Assembly (NCBI RefSeq): GCF_001421885.1
Contig: NZ_LMLH01000010.1
Location: 109,483 to 148,084 of the forward strand
From: Pseudomonas sp. Leaf48
GTDB lineage: Bacteria > Pseudomonadota > Gammaproteobacteria > Pseudomonadales > Pseudomonadaceae
Direction of reading: 5' to 3'
DNA: 38,602 nucleotides
Shown here piece by piece: positions 18,527 through 26,739 of the stretch. The notes under the pieces are model-generated. The model was not told the DNA's origin. It ran no database searches and saw nothing but the letters and a program-made list of their open reading frames with translations. A program made the position numbers and the translations under genes. The number at the start of each line of letters is the position of its first letter. Within the stretch, counting starts at the first letter, position 1.

Positions 18527-18686
18527 GAAGGTTTTCTGACCCGGTCATAAGGGGGCGCGATTATGCCAGAAAAGACTGCAAATCGATGCACTAGCTGCTC
18601 ATCGGTAACATCCATCAACGATTTTTTTTGCAGATGAGCCCCAAGGCAAAGGGGTTTGCCCTGGTTTTCAACGCTTTGATTTAATT

Positions 18687-18726
18687 AAAAAAAGCGTCTG
18701 AAACCGGGTTTTTTAGGCGCAGACGC
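18687..18726 (-). terminator. Intrinsic terminator upstream of pitA
   Basis: On the minus strand GCGTCTG and CAGACGC pair around a 19-base loop (itself able to fold), followed by seven T residues and TTAATT. It ends the transcript carrying the 66-codon gene, or the RNA that precedes it, and keeps it from running into pitA. Confidence 0.8.
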
Positions 18727-18830
18727 GGGGGCATCAATGCTTGTATGAAATATCTGAGAAGGTAGTCAGATATCAGCATTTTGTTTGATCTGGCGCAGCA
18801 AGAGACCACCGCCCGCTCGTAGCGGGCGCG
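18687..18830 (-). ncRNA. Candidate small RNA or structured 3' UTR
   Basis: Read on the minus strand, this stretch has three consecutive hairpins. GCCCGCTACGAGCGGGC lies at 18811-18827. ATATCTGA/TCAGATAT with loop CTACCTTC lies at 18750-18773. The terminator stem with seven Us lies at 18687-18726. A rho-independent end with a U run is usual for Hfq-linked small RNAs. No promoter of its own was identified, so it may be the 3' end of the upstream mRNA. It matches no RNA family I recognise. Confidence 0.4.
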
Positions 18831-18901
18831 AAAGGCAACGTCGATACATCCCGCTTTTAACGAGCGCAGAGGCTGCCCTTTTAAGGATCAGGCCCAAGAG
18901 A

Positions 18902-19102
18902 TCATGGCTCTTCGGCTTTGAGTTCCTTTTCCATTTTTTGCAATTCTTGAGTGAATGCCTGGTCCTGAACGGTGGCGCGTTTACGCCAGGGTTTGCGCTC
19001 CGGTTCGGGCTGAGCGGCGTAAGTGGTGACTTCTCCGCCGTAAACTTCCTTGTAACGTTGTTCCTGGCGCTCAAGTTCCGCGCGCAGTTCGTCTTTCGTC
19101 AC
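18902..19102 (-). CDS. Conserved hypothetical protein, 66 aa
   Basis: This small soluble protein of unknown function is rich in charged residues and probably mostly helical: [20 protein letters not shown] at the start and a glutamate/lysine-rich helix at the end ([15 protein letters not shown]), with a proline/arginine hinge between them ([12 protein letters not shown]). The GTG at 19102 is chosen because AGGTAGC lies five to six bases upstream; an ATG at 19171 would add 23 residues without a good ribosome site. I recall similar short proteins in other pseudomonads but no function. Confidence 0.7.
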   Translation of the reverse strand: MTKDELRAELERQEQRYKEVYGGEVTTYAAQPEPERKPWRKRATVQDQAFTQELQKMEKELKAEEP

Positions 19103-19780
19103 AGTGCTACCTGATTGAGTTGAGATGATTCTGGTGAAACGCGCTGCATCCAATGCATTGACCACGCTCATCGATACGACAACGCCCTTCAGGGCATCGG
19201 TTTAACGACAGTGTGAGCAATACTTCCATGTCGCAGGCGGCTACGGCACCAGAGATAAATAGCTGACGCAGCGTCAGATTCCTGTTTCAGCGAACGCACT
19301 GGCAAAACTTGTACAGTGAGTGTCAGGCGCTTGCCGGGGGGCAGCAGCGATGGAACATCCTGCTGCCGGATAACGTATTCGGCAAGTAAAAAACCGAATC
19401 GTTCCTGAGTTCTATTATAGCGTCCGATTTGTAGAACACTATCTCTGACGAGTTAAAAGTCAATCATGATGTGTGAGCCTGTGTCTGCTGGCAACTATCG
19501 GCTAACTAGCCCAGCGGGGGATTTCTACTTCTGGCGATGCGTTTCTGACGCCATTAAGTCGAACAAGTTACGGAAGCTTGATCATCCGATTAATTTTTTC
19601 CGCACCGTTGTGAAAAATTGTAATAACGCTGCCTGGCGTGTCGCGCCGGGCCCTTGTAAATGGCAGAATGCGATTATCGGACGGTGGTTCGATAATCGCC
19701 CAATTATGCCCGGGCAGACTTGCAGGGGCGGGCATCGGACCCTTGTAATGGCCGCTGATTCGAATGGGAAATGACCTGGT
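19103..19780. other. Long gap between the 66-aa gene and pcaR
   Basis: This 678-base stretch has no supported protein gene. Its left part could be a leader of about 300 bases for the minus-strand gene. A TATAAT -10 lies on minus at 19414-19419 (weak -35), followed by a nested stem (CTTGCCG/CGGCAAG around GGCAGCAG/CTGCTGCC, 19330-19386) and a small hairpin CTGACGCAGCGTCAG at 19263-19277. Its right part holds the pcaR promoter and operator. CCCTTGTAAATGGC at 19651 recurs as CCCTTGTAATGGC at 19741. Confidence 0.6.
19670..19700. promoter_or_regulatory. PcaR-type operator upstream of pcaR
   Basis: GCGATTATCG and CGATAATCGC form an inverted pair about ten bases apart; the right half reads GTTCGATAATCGCC, one base from the PcaR site GTTCGATAATCGCAC reported in P. 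putida. It lies 80 bases before the pcaR start and suggests autoregulation. Confidence 0.8.
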
Positions 19781-20623
19781 ATGAACGATCAAATGCGTAA
19801 CTCATTCACTTCAGTGGCTCCACCCATCGTTGCTTCGCCAGCCAAGCGGATTCAAGCGCTCACCGGCGACCCCGACTTCATGACGTCGCTGGCCCGGGGC
19901 CTGGCGGTAGTGCAAGCGTTTCAGGAGCGCAAGCGCCACCTGACCATCGCGCAGATCAGCCATCGTACGGAAATCCCCCGTGCCGCGGTGCGACGTTGCC
20001 TGCACACCTTGATCAAGCTCGGTTATGCCACCACCGACGGCCGCACCTACTCGTTGTTGCCCAAAGTGCTCACTCTCGGCCATGCCTATGTGTCTTCGAC
20101 TCCGCTGGCGGTTTCCGCCCAGCCTTATCTGGACCGCATGAGCGAACAACTCCATGAGGCCTGCAACATGGCCACCCTGGAGGGTGACGATATTTTGTAC
20201 ATCGCCCGGTCGGCGACCACCCAGCGCCTGATTTCCGTGGACTTGTCGGTAGGTGGGCGCTTGCCGGCCTACTGCACGTCGATGGGGCGGATCCTGCTTG
20301 CCGCACTGGATGACACGTCCCTGGGCGAATACCTCGATCATGCCGAACTGCAAGCCAAGACCAGCCGCACCATCCATACCCCCGAGGCGTTGCTCGAATG
20401 CCTGCAAGAGGTACGGCAGCAGGGCTGGTGCATCGTCGATCAGGAGCTTGAGCAGGGGCTGCGGTCGATTGCCGTCCCGGTGTACGACACATCGGGCCAG
20501 GTAGTTGCCGCCCTCAATGTCAGTACCCATGCCGGTCGGGTCAGTCGAAATGAACTGGAGCAACGTTTCCTGCCTGGCCTGTTGAGTGCCAGCCGTGAAC
20601 TCAGCGCTCAACTGTTCGCCTAA
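19781..20623 (+). CDS. pcaR: Pca regulon regulator PcaR (IclR family)
   Basis: This 280-residue transcription factor responds to beta-ketoadipate and activates the pca genes. Residues 30-90 carry the winged helix-turn-helix (SLARGLAVVQAF...ISHRTEIPRAAVRRCLHTL). The C-terminal half is an IclR effector domain (ATLEGDDILYIARS, GRLPAYCTSMGRILLA, QGLRSIAVPVYD). The match to P. putida PcaR from memory is close apart from the variable first 20 residues. Its operator-like sequence occurs before this gene, before pcaK and before pcaI. Confidence 0.95.
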   Translation: MNDQMRNSFTSVAPPIVASPAKRIQALTGDPDFMTSLARGLAVVQAFQERKRHLTIAQISHRTEIPRAAVRRCLHTLIKLGYATTDGRTYSLLPKVLTLGHAYVSSTPLAVSAQPYLDRMSEQLHEACNMATLEGDDILYIARSATTQRLISVDLSVGGRLPAYCTSMGRILLAALDDTSLGEYLDHAELQAKTSRTIHTPEALLECLQEVRQQGWCIVDQELEQGLRSIAVPVYDTSGQVVAALNVSTHAGRVSRNELEQRFLPGLLSASRELSAQLFA

Positions 20624-20626
20624 GCT

Positions 20627-20661
20627 GTTCGATAATCGCACGCAGTTGCGTTTATCGAATT
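20627..20661. promoter_or_regulatory. PcaR-type operator upstream of pcaK
   Basis: Exact GTTCGATAATCGCAC at 20627-20641, followed by the inverted half TGCGTTTATCGAATT at 20647-20661. It starts four bases past the pcaR stop codon and about 120 bases before pcaK, so pcaK can be induced apart from pcaR. Confidence 0.88.
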
Positions 20662-20747
20662 GACGCTATTTCCTCTGGCTCATTAATGTCGCGGCAGCGC
20701 CAGCTTCGGTTGGCACCCGTTCGACCGCGATCCGTGGAATAAAAACA

Positions 20748-22094
20748 ATGAACCAGCCTCAGTCTGCTGTTGGAAACTGCCTCGACGTGCAGTCTTTCAT
20801 CAATGCCCAGCCCATCTCGCGCTACCAGTGGCGAGTGGTAATCCTGTGTTTCCTGATTGTCTTTCTCGATGGCCTCGACACTGCCGCCATGGGTTTCATT
20901 GCGCCGGCCTTGTCCCAGGACTGGGGCATAGACCGCGCCAGCCTCGGGCCGGTGATGAGTGCAGCCTTGATCGGCATGGTCTTCGGCGCATTGGGCTCGG
21001 GCCCGCTGGCGGACCGCTTCGGGCGAAAACTCGTGCTGGTCGGGGCAGTGCTGCTGTTTGGTGCTTTCAGCCTGGCTTCGGCCTATAGCACTAACGTCGA
21101 ACAGTTGTTGGTGTTGCGCTTCCTCACCGGCCTTGGGCTGGGCGCCGGTATGCCAAACGCCACGACCCTGCTGTCGGAGTACACCCCGGAGCGCAAGAAA
21201 TCCCTGCTGGTGACCAGCATGTTCTGCGGCTTCAACCTGGGTATGGCCGGTGGTGGATTCATTTCGGCCAAACTCATACCGGCGTTCGGCTGGCACAGTC
21301 TGCTACTGATCGGCGGGGTCCTGCCGCTGATCCTGGCTTTCGTTTTGCTGCTCTGGCTGCCGGAGTCGGCGCGTTATCTGGTTGTGCGCAACCGCGGTAC
21401 GGACAAAGTGCGCAAGGCGCTGGCGCCGATAGATCCGACGGTAGTGGCCCAGGCATCGAGCTTCAGCGTGCCGGAACAGAAAACCGTGAAGGCGCGCAAT
21501 GTGTTTGCGGTGATCTTCTCCGGCACCTATAGCGTCGGCACCTTGTTGCTATGGCTTACTTACTTCATGGGCCTGGTGATCGTTTATCTGTTGACCAGTT
21601 GGTTGCCGACCCTGATGCGTGACAGCGGCGCGAGCATGGAGCAGTCGGCGTTCATCGGCGCGCTGTTCCAGTTCGGCGGTGTATTGAGCGCGGTGGGTGT
21701 GGGTTGGGCGATGGACCGGTTCAATCCGCACAAGGTCATCGGCAGTTTCTACTTGTTGGCCGGGGTATTTGCCTACGCGGTAGGGCAGAGCCTGGGCAAT
21801 ATCACACTGTTGGCGACCCTGGTGCTGGTGGCCGGAATGTGTGTCAACGGCGCGCAATCGGCCATGCCGTCGCTGGCGGCGCGATTCTATCCGACCCAGG
21901 GACGCGCCACCGGGGTGTCGTGGATGCTCGGGATCGGCCGCTTTGGTGCAATCCTTGGCGCCTGGATGGGCGCGACGTTGTTGGGCCTGGGCTGGAACTT
22001 CGAGCAAGTGCTTACGGCACTGGTGATTCCGGCGGCGCTGGCGACTACTGCGGTGGTCATCAAGGGCATGGTCAGTCATGCGGATGCGACCTGA
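20748..22094 (+). CDS. pcaK: 4-hydroxybenzoate/protocatechuate transporter PcaK (MFS, aromatic acid:H+ symporter)
   Basis: This 448-residue inner-membrane carrier imports 4-hydroxybenzoate and protocatechuate with protons; in P. putida it also serves chemotaxis. The first helix has the family motif FLDGLDTAAMGFIAP with its essential aspartates. The loop-2 motif is GPLADRFGRKLVLVG, the second-half equivalent GWAMDRFNPHKVIG, and about 12 hydrophobic segments are seen. Length equals P. putida PcaK (448). It lies between pcaR and pcaIJF with its own PcaR-type operator; a REPIN follows its stop codon. Confidence 0.95.
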   Translation: MNQPQSAVGNCLDVQSFINAQPISRYQWRVVILCFLIVFLDGLDTAAMGFIAPALSQDWGIDRASLGPVMSAALIGMVFGALGSGPLADRFGRKLVLVGAVLLFGAFSLASAYSTNVEQLLVLRFLTGLGLGAGMPNATTLLSEYTPERKKSLLVTSMFCGFNLGMAGGGFISAKLIPAFGWHSLLLIGGVLPLILAFVLLLWLPESARYLVVRNRGTDKVRKALAPIDPTVVAQASSFSVPEQKTVKARNVFAVIFSGTYSVGTLLLWLTYFMGLVIVYLLTSWLPTLMRDSGASMEQSAFIGALFQFGGVLSAVGVGWAMDRFNPHKVIGSFYLLAGVFAYAVGQSLGNITLLATLVLVAGMCVNGAQSAMPSLAARFYPTQGRATGVSWMLGIGRFGAILGAWMGATLLGLGWNFEQVLTALVIPAALATTAVVIKGMVSHADAT

Positions 22095-22132
22095 TGTTCT
22101 AATCCGCTATCTCTAGTGATTTTGATGGCCTC

Positions 22133-22196
22133 TTCGCGGGCAAGCCCGCTCCCACAAGGATTACGCGTCAACCTGTGGGAGCGGGCTTGCCCGCGA
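22133..22196. repeat. REPIN between pcaK and pcaI
   Basis: TTCGCGGGCAAGCCCGCTCC at 22133 and its complement ending at 22196 form a compact REPIN with about 16 bases between the units. It lies just ahead of the PcaR-type operator of pcaI. Confidence 0.92.
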
Positions 22197-22231
22197 TGCT
22201 ATTCAAAGGATCGATAGCCAAACAACAATTT

Positions 22232-22264
22232 GTTCGATTATCGAACGGTTAGTCGATTATCGGA
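22232..22264. promoter_or_regulatory. PcaR-type operator/promoter upstream of pcaI
   Basis: GTTCGATTATCGAAC (22232-22246) is a perfect palindrome about a central T, followed by the third half-site GTCGATTATCGG (22252-22263). GTTCGA and GATTAT (22255-22260), 17 bases apart, could serve as -35 and -10, so the regulator would bind across the promoter. Confidence 0.85.
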
Positions 22265-22304
22265 TTGTTTGCGCTTTTTCAGAAGCTTAACCTTCAGGCA
22301 TTCC

Positions 22305-22329
22305 GGCGCGCGCATCGCGCCTTTTTCTT
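22305..22329 (+). terminator. Terminator-like hairpin in the pcaI leader
   Basis: GGCGCG and CGCGCC pair perfectly around CGCAT and are followed by TTTTTCTT. It lies between the putative pcaI promoter and its ATG (22364), so it would lie inside the 5' leader and could act as an attenuator. Confidence 0.65.
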
Positions 22330-22363
22330 AGACTGGCAGTTAATAACAACGGGAGCCTGCCCC

Positions 22364-23221
22364 ATGGCTGAAATCCTTTCGCTGCACGACGCGGTGAAGC
22401 AATTCGTAAACGACGGCGATACCGTCGCGCTCGAAGGCTTCACTCACCTGATCCCGACAGCTGCGGGCCACGAAATCATTCGCCAGGGCAAGAAAGACCT
22501 GACGCTGGTACGCATGACCCCTGACCTGATCTACGACCAGTTGATCGGTGCTGGCTGTGCCCGCAAACTGATTTTCTCCTGGGGCGGCAACCCGGGTGTC
22601 GGTTCGCTGCACCGTCTGCGTGATGCAGTGGAAAAGCAGTGGCCGCACGCGCTGGAAATCGAAGAACACAGCCATGCCGACCTGGCCAACGCCTACGTCG
22701 CCGGCGCTTCCGGCTTGCCGTTCGCGGTACTGCGTGCCTACGCCGGTTCCGATTTGCCGAAGGTCAACCCGCTGATCAAAACTGTTACTTGCCCGTTCAC
22801 CGGTGAAGTGCTGGCCGCCGTGCCTTCGGTTCGCCCGGATATCACCGTGATTCACGCGCAGAAAGCCGACCGTAAAGGCAACGTGTTGCTCTGGGGCATC
22901 CTCGGCGTGCAGAAAGAAGCTGCCCTGGCTGCCAAGCGCTGCATTGTCACCGTTGAAGAAATCGTCGACGACCTCAATGCGCCGATGAATGCTTGCGTAT
23001 TGCCGACCTGGGCGTTGAGCGCGGTCTGCCATGTGCCAGGTGGCGCGCATCCGTCCTACGCACACGGTTACACCGAACGTGACAACCGCTTCTATCAGGC
23101 CTGGGACCCGATTGCCCGCGATCGTGAAACCTTCACCGCGTGGATCAACGAGTACATCCATGGCAGCGCTGACTTCAGCGAGTTCCAGGCCAAACTGGCC
23201 GCCGCTTCGGAGGCGAAGTAA
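22364..23221 (+). CDS. pcaI: 3-oxoadipate CoA-transferase, subunit A (PcaI)
   Basis: This 285-residue subunit, with PcaJ, moves CoA from succinyl-CoA to beta-ketoadipate, the fifth step of the protocatechuate branch. It has the CoA-transferase alpha fold with VNDGDTVALEGFTHLIPTAA near the start, SWGGNPGVGSLHRLRDA near residue 75, and a long C-terminal region ending SEFQAKLAAASEAK. The ATG at 22364 has GGGAGC upstream; an in-frame TTG further up would add 33 residues that do not fit the family. Its stop overlaps the pcaJ start by one base (TAATG). Confidence 0.95.
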   Translation: MAEILSLHDAVKQFVNDGDTVALEGFTHLIPTAAGHEIIRQGKKDLTLVRMTPDLIYDQLIGAGCARKLIFSWGGNPGVGSLHRLRDAVEKQWPHALEIEEHSHADLANAYVAGASGLPFAVLRAYAGSDLPKVNPLIKTVTCPFTGEVLAAVPSVRPDITVIHAQKADRKGNVLLWGILGVQKEAALAAKRCIVTVEEIVDDLNAPMNACVLPTWALSAVCHVPGGAHPSYAHGYTERDNRFYQAWDPIARDRETFTAWINEYIHGSADFSEFQAKLAAASEAK

Positions 23222-24000
23222 TGACTTACACCACCAATGAAATGATGACCGTCGCCGCCGCCCGCCGTTTGAAGAACGGTTCGGTGTGCTTCGTGGGTAT
23301 CGGCCTGCCGTCGAAAGCGGCCAACCTGGCGCGGCTGACTTCTTCGCCGGACGTAGTCCTGATTTACGAATCGGGTCCGATTGGTGCCAAGCCGAGCGTA
23401 CTGCCGCTGTCGATCGGTGACGGTGAGTTGGCGGAAACCGCTGACACCGTGGTTCCGACCGGTGAGATTTTTCGCTACTGGCTGCAGGGCGGTCGCATTG
23501 ACGTCGGTTTCCTGGGCGCTGCGCAGGTCGACCGTTTCGGCAACATCAATACCACGGTGGTGGGTGACTACCATTCGCCGAAGGTCCGCCTGCCGGGTGC
23601 CGGTGGCGCGCCGGAGATTGCCGGTTCCGCCAAGAGCGTACTGATTATCCTCAAGCAGTCGGCGCGTTCATTTGTCGACAAGCTCGATTTCATCACCTCG
23701 GTCGGTCATGGCGAGGGCGGCGATTCGCGCAAGCGTCTCGGCCTGCCGGGCGCAGGTCCGGTCGGCATCATTACCGACCTGTGCATCATGGAACCGGAGG
23801 AGGGCACCCATGAGTTCGTGGTCACCGCGCTGCACCCGGGCGTGACCCGCGAGCAAGTGGTAGCCGCCACCGGTTGGGCCATTCGTTTTGCTGACAGCGT
23901 TGAACAAACCGCTGAGCCGACGATCGTTGAGCTGACAGCCTTGCGTGATCTGGAAGCCCGCACTGCGGCCGCCCACGGTCAAGCCCCCGGAGAAGCGTGA
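23221..24000 (+). CDS. pcaJ: 3-oxoadipate CoA-transferase, subunit B (PcaJ)
   Basis: This 259-residue beta subunit of the beta-ketoadipate:succinyl-CoA transferase carries the likely catalytic glutamate in YESGPIGAKP (about residue 50), where family members have ENG or ESG. 'QVDRFGNINTTVVGDY' and 'FVVTALHPGVTREQV' are further family signatures. Start and stop overlap pcaI and pcaF by one base each, so the three proteins should be made in balance. Confidence 0.95.
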   Translation: MTYTTNEMMTVAAARRLKNGSVCFVGIGLPSKAANLARLTSSPDVVLIYESGPIGAKPSVLPLSIGDGELAETADTVVPTGEIFRYWLQGGRIDVGFLGAAQVDRFGNINTTVVGDYHSPKVRLPGAGGAPEIAGSAKSVLIILKQSARSFVDKLDFITSVGHGEGGDSRKRLGLPGAGPVGIITDLCIMEPEEGTHEFVVTALHPGVTREQVVAATGWAIRFADSVEQTAEPTIVELTALRDLEARTAAAHGQAPGEA

Positions 24001-25202
24001 TGCGTGACGTTTATATCTGCGACGCGATTCGTACCCCCATCGGCCGTTTCGGCGGTGGTTTGTCGACGGTTCGCGCCGACGACCTGGCCGCCGTGCCGAT
24101 CAAGGCGCTGATGGAGCGCAACCCCTCGGTGGACTGGAATGCAGTGGACGAGGTGTTCCTCGGCTGCGCCAACCAGGCCGGTGAAGACAACCGCAACGTG
24201 GCGCGCATGGCGCTGCTGTTGGCGGGGCTGCCGGACACTATTCCGGGCGTGACCCTCAATCGCCTCTGCGCTTCGGGCATGGACGCTATCGGCACCGCGT
24301 TCCGCGCCATTGCCAGCGGCGAAATGGAGCTGGCGATCGCCGGTGGCGTCGAGTCGATGTCCCGTGCGCCGTTCGTGATGGGCAAGGCTGATGCTGCGTT
24401 CTCGCGCAACATGAAGCTTGAAGACACCACCATTGGCTGGCGCTTTATCAACCCGCTGATGAAGGCCCAGTACGGCGTCGACGCAATGCCGCAGACCGCT
24501 GACAACGTCGCCGATGACTACGAAGTTTCTCGCGAGGATCAGGACGCTTTCGCCCTGCGCAGTCAGCAGCGCACTGCCGTCGCACAAGCCGCCGGATTCT
24601 TCGCCGAAGAAATCGTCGAAGTGCGCATTGCCCACAAGAAGGGTGAAACCGTGGTCAGCCAAGATGAACATCCGCGCGCCGACACCACCCTCGAAGCCCT
24701 GACCAGGCTGAAGCCGGTCAACGGCCCGGACAAAACCGTTACGGCGGGCAATGCCTCGGGTGTCAACGACGGTGCTGCCGCGTTGATCCTGGCTTCGGCT
24801 GAAGCCGTGAAGAAACACGGTCTGACTGCTCGTGCCAAAGTGTTGGGCATGTCCAGTGCCGGTGTGGCTCCGCGAGTCATGGGCATCGGTCCGGTGCCGG
24901 CCGTGCGCAAACTGACCGAGCGCCTCGGTCTGGCGGTCAGCGACTTCGACGTGATCGAGCTCAATGAAGCCTTCGCCAGCCAGGGCTTGGCGGTGCTGCG
25001 GGAATTGGGACTGGCGGACGACGCACCTCAGGTCAACCCGAACGGTGGCGCGATTGCCTTGGGACACCCGTTGGGCATGAGCGGTGCACGGCTGGTACTG
25101 ACGGCGTTGCATCAGCTGGAAAAAACCGGTGGCAAGAAAGGTCTGGCGACCATGTGCGTCGGCGTCGGCCAAGGTCTGGCTTTGGCTATCGAGCGCGTCT
25201 GA
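24000..25202 (+). CDS. pcaF: Beta-ketoadipyl-CoA thiolase PcaF
   Basis: This 400-residue thiolase splits beta-ketoadipyl-CoA into succinyl-CoA and acetyl-CoA, the last step of the pathway. Visible active-site motifs are the nucleophilic cysteine in LNRLCASGMDAIG (about residue 90), 'NEAFASQ' (about 322), GGAIALGHPLGMSGARL with the catalytic histidine (about 356), and the second cysteine in MCVGVGQG (about 386). The ATG overlapping the pcaJ stop is chosen because 'MRDVYICDAIRTPIG' is the standard PcaF start. Confidence 0.97.
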   Translation: MRDVYICDAIRTPIGRFGGGLSTVRADDLAAVPIKALMERNPSVDWNAVDEVFLGCANQAGEDNRNVARMALLLAGLPDTIPGVTLNRLCASGMDAIGTAFRAIASGEMELAIAGGVESMSRAPFVMGKADAAFSRNMKLEDTTIGWRFINPLMKAQYGVDAMPQTADNVADDYEVSREDQDAFALRSQQRTAVAQAAGFFAEEIVEVRIAHKKGETVVSQDEHPRADTTLEALTRLKPVNGPDKTVTAGNASGVNDGAAALILASAEAVKKHGLTARAKVLGMSSAGVAPRVMGIGPVPAVRKLTERLGLAVSDFDVIELNEAFASQGLAVLRELGLADDAPQVNPNGGAIALGHPLGMSGARLVLTALHQLEKTGGKKGLATMCVGVGQGLALAIERV

Positions 25203-25230
25203 CGAGCTCTGATGGCGGATTATCAAGGTC

Positions 25231-25317
25231 AAGATCAAAAGATCGCAGCCTGCGGCAGCTCCTACAGGGTGGATGCCGTACCCATGTAGGCGCTGCCGCA
25301 GGCTGCATCTTTTGATG
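25231..25317. repeat. REP-type inverted repeat between pcaF and pcaT
   Basis: 'AAGATCAAAAGATCGCAGCC' with 'TGCGGCAGC' and its complement (CGCTGCCGCAGGCTGCATCT...) form a long inverted repeat of the 'GATCGCAGCCTGCGGC' class. It lies 28 bases past the pcaF stop codon. Confidence 0.9.
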
Positions 25318-25389
25318 TTTCAGTGCTGCGGAACGGGACTGTTGCAAAGTGTGTCTAGACTCTCACGGTCCCCATTGAGAAAGTAAACA

Positions 25390-26694
25390 ATGACAACTCC
25401 CACCGCTACTCCAGCTCTCTACACGGGCGAAGAACGCAGCAAGCGGATCTTCGCGATTGTCGGCGCCTCGTCCGGCAACCTGGTCGAATGGTTCGACTTT
25501 TACGTCTACGCCTTTTGCGCGATCTATTTCGCCCCGGCTTTTTTCCCGTCCGACAACCCCACGGTACAACTGGTCAACACCGCCGGCGTATTCGCCGCCG
25601 GGTTCCTGATGCGCCCGATTGGCGGCTGGATCTTCGGTCGTGTTGCGGACAAGCACGGGCGCAAGAATTCGATGCTGATTTCGATTCTGATGATGTGCTT
25701 CGGCTCGTTGCTCATCGCTTGCCTGCCGACCTACAAGGACATCGGCGTCTGGGCACCGATCATGTTGCTGTTTGCTCGTTTGCTGCAAGGTCTGTCGGTA
25801 GGCGGCGAGTACGGCACTACCGCCACCTACATGAGCGAAGTCGCCCTCAAGGGCCAACGCGGGTTCTTCGCCTCGTTCCAGTACGTCACGCTGATTGGCG
25901 GGCAACTGTTGGCGGTGTCGCTGGTGGTGATCCTGCAACAATTCCTCAATGAAGACGAGTTGCGCGCTTACGGCTGGCGGATTCCGTTCGTGGTCGGTGC
26001 CGTGGCGGCGTTGATCTCGTTGTTCTTGCGTCGTTCGCTGAAAGAAACCTCCAGCAAGGAAATGCGCGAAAACAAGGACGCCGGCAGCATCCGTGCGCTG
26101 TTTCGCGACCACAAGGCGGCGTTCATTACCGTGCTTGGCTACACCGCCGGTGGCTCGCTGATTTTCTATACGTTCACCACCTACATGCAGAAATACCTGG
26201 TGAACACCGCTGGCATGCACGCCAAGACCGCCAGCTACATCATGACCGGCGCGCTGTTCCTGTATATGTGCATGCAGCCGATTTTCGGCATGCTTGCGGA
26301 CAAGATCGGTCGACGTAACTCGATGCTGTGGTTCGGCGCCCTCGGCACACTGTGCACCGTGCCGATTCTGCTGAGCCTCAAAAGTGTCAGCAGTCCGTTC
26401 CTGGCCTTTGTGCTGATTACCGTGGCGCTGGCGATCGTCAGTTTCTACACCTCGATCAGCGGCCTGGTAAAAGCCGAGATGTTTCCGCCTGAAGTCCGCG
26501 CCCTGGGTGTCGGCCTGGCGTATGCGGTAGCGAATGCTATTTTCGGCGGTTCGGCGGAGTATGTTGCCTTGAGCCTCAAAGCGGTAGGCATGGAAAACTC
26601 CTTCTACTGGTACGTGACGGTGATGATGGCCATAGCGTTCCTGTTCAGCCTGCGCCTGCCCAAACAGGCGAAGTATTTACATCACGACCTTTGA
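25390..26694 (+). CDS. pcaT: MFS dicarboxylate transporter PcaT (metabolite:H+ symporter family)
   Basis: This 434-residue 12-span carrier matches the alpha-ketoglutarate/proline-betaine symporter group. Residues 25-45 read [18 protein letters not shown], the first-helix signature; [16 protein letters not shown] is the loop-2 motif; and [20 protein letters not shown] is the helix-4 motif. In pca clusters this protein is PcaT, thought to carry beta-ketoadipate or other dicarboxylates. The gene starts 187 bases after pcaF behind a REP element; no PcaR-type site was found before it. Confidence 0.9.
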   Translation: MTTPTATPALYTGEERSKRIFAIVGASSGNLVEWFDFYVYAFCAIYFAPAFFPSDNPTVQLVNTAGVFAAGFLMRPIGGWIFGRVADKHGRKNSMLISILMMCFGSLLIACLPTYKDIGVWAPIMLLFARLLQGLSVGGEYGTTATYMSEVALKGQRGFFASFQYVTLIGGQLLAVSLVVILQQFLNEDELRAYGWRIPFVVGAVAALISLFLRRSLKETSSKEMRENKDAGSIRALFRDHKAAFITVLGYTAGGSLIFYTFTTYMQKYLVNTAGMHAKTASYIMTGALFLYMCMQPIFGMLADKIGRRNSMLWFGALGTLCTVPILLSLKSVSSPFLAFVLITVALAIVSFYTSISGLVKAEMFPPEVRALGVGLAYAVANAIFGGSAEYVALSLKAVGMENSFYWYVTVMMAIAFLFSLRLPKQAKYLHHDL

Positions 26695-26739
26695 TCCATA
26701 CCCGCGGGCCCGAGCGGCCCGCGCCTGCAGGAACTGTTT

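Larger units (their letters stand above)
18527..18901. other. Gap upstream of pitA: pitA promoter region and possible small RNA
   Basis: No protein gene is supported. The part next to pitA (18527-18686) must hold its promoter, but no clear -35/-10 pair was found. The far part (18687-18901) carries three hairpins ending in a strong minus-strand terminator and is listed separately as a candidate RNA. Confidence 0.6.

Noticed and set aside
19466..19774. 102-codon plus-strand frame just before pcaR
   Set aside because: It contains the PcaR-type operator and the pcaR promoter region, has no ribosome site or recognisable domain, and has unlike codon use.
22265..22363. In-frame TTG extension of pcaI by 33 residues
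   Set aside because: It would include the leader hairpin in the coding region and does not resemble the N-terminus of known PcaI; the ATG at 22364 has a proper ribosome site.
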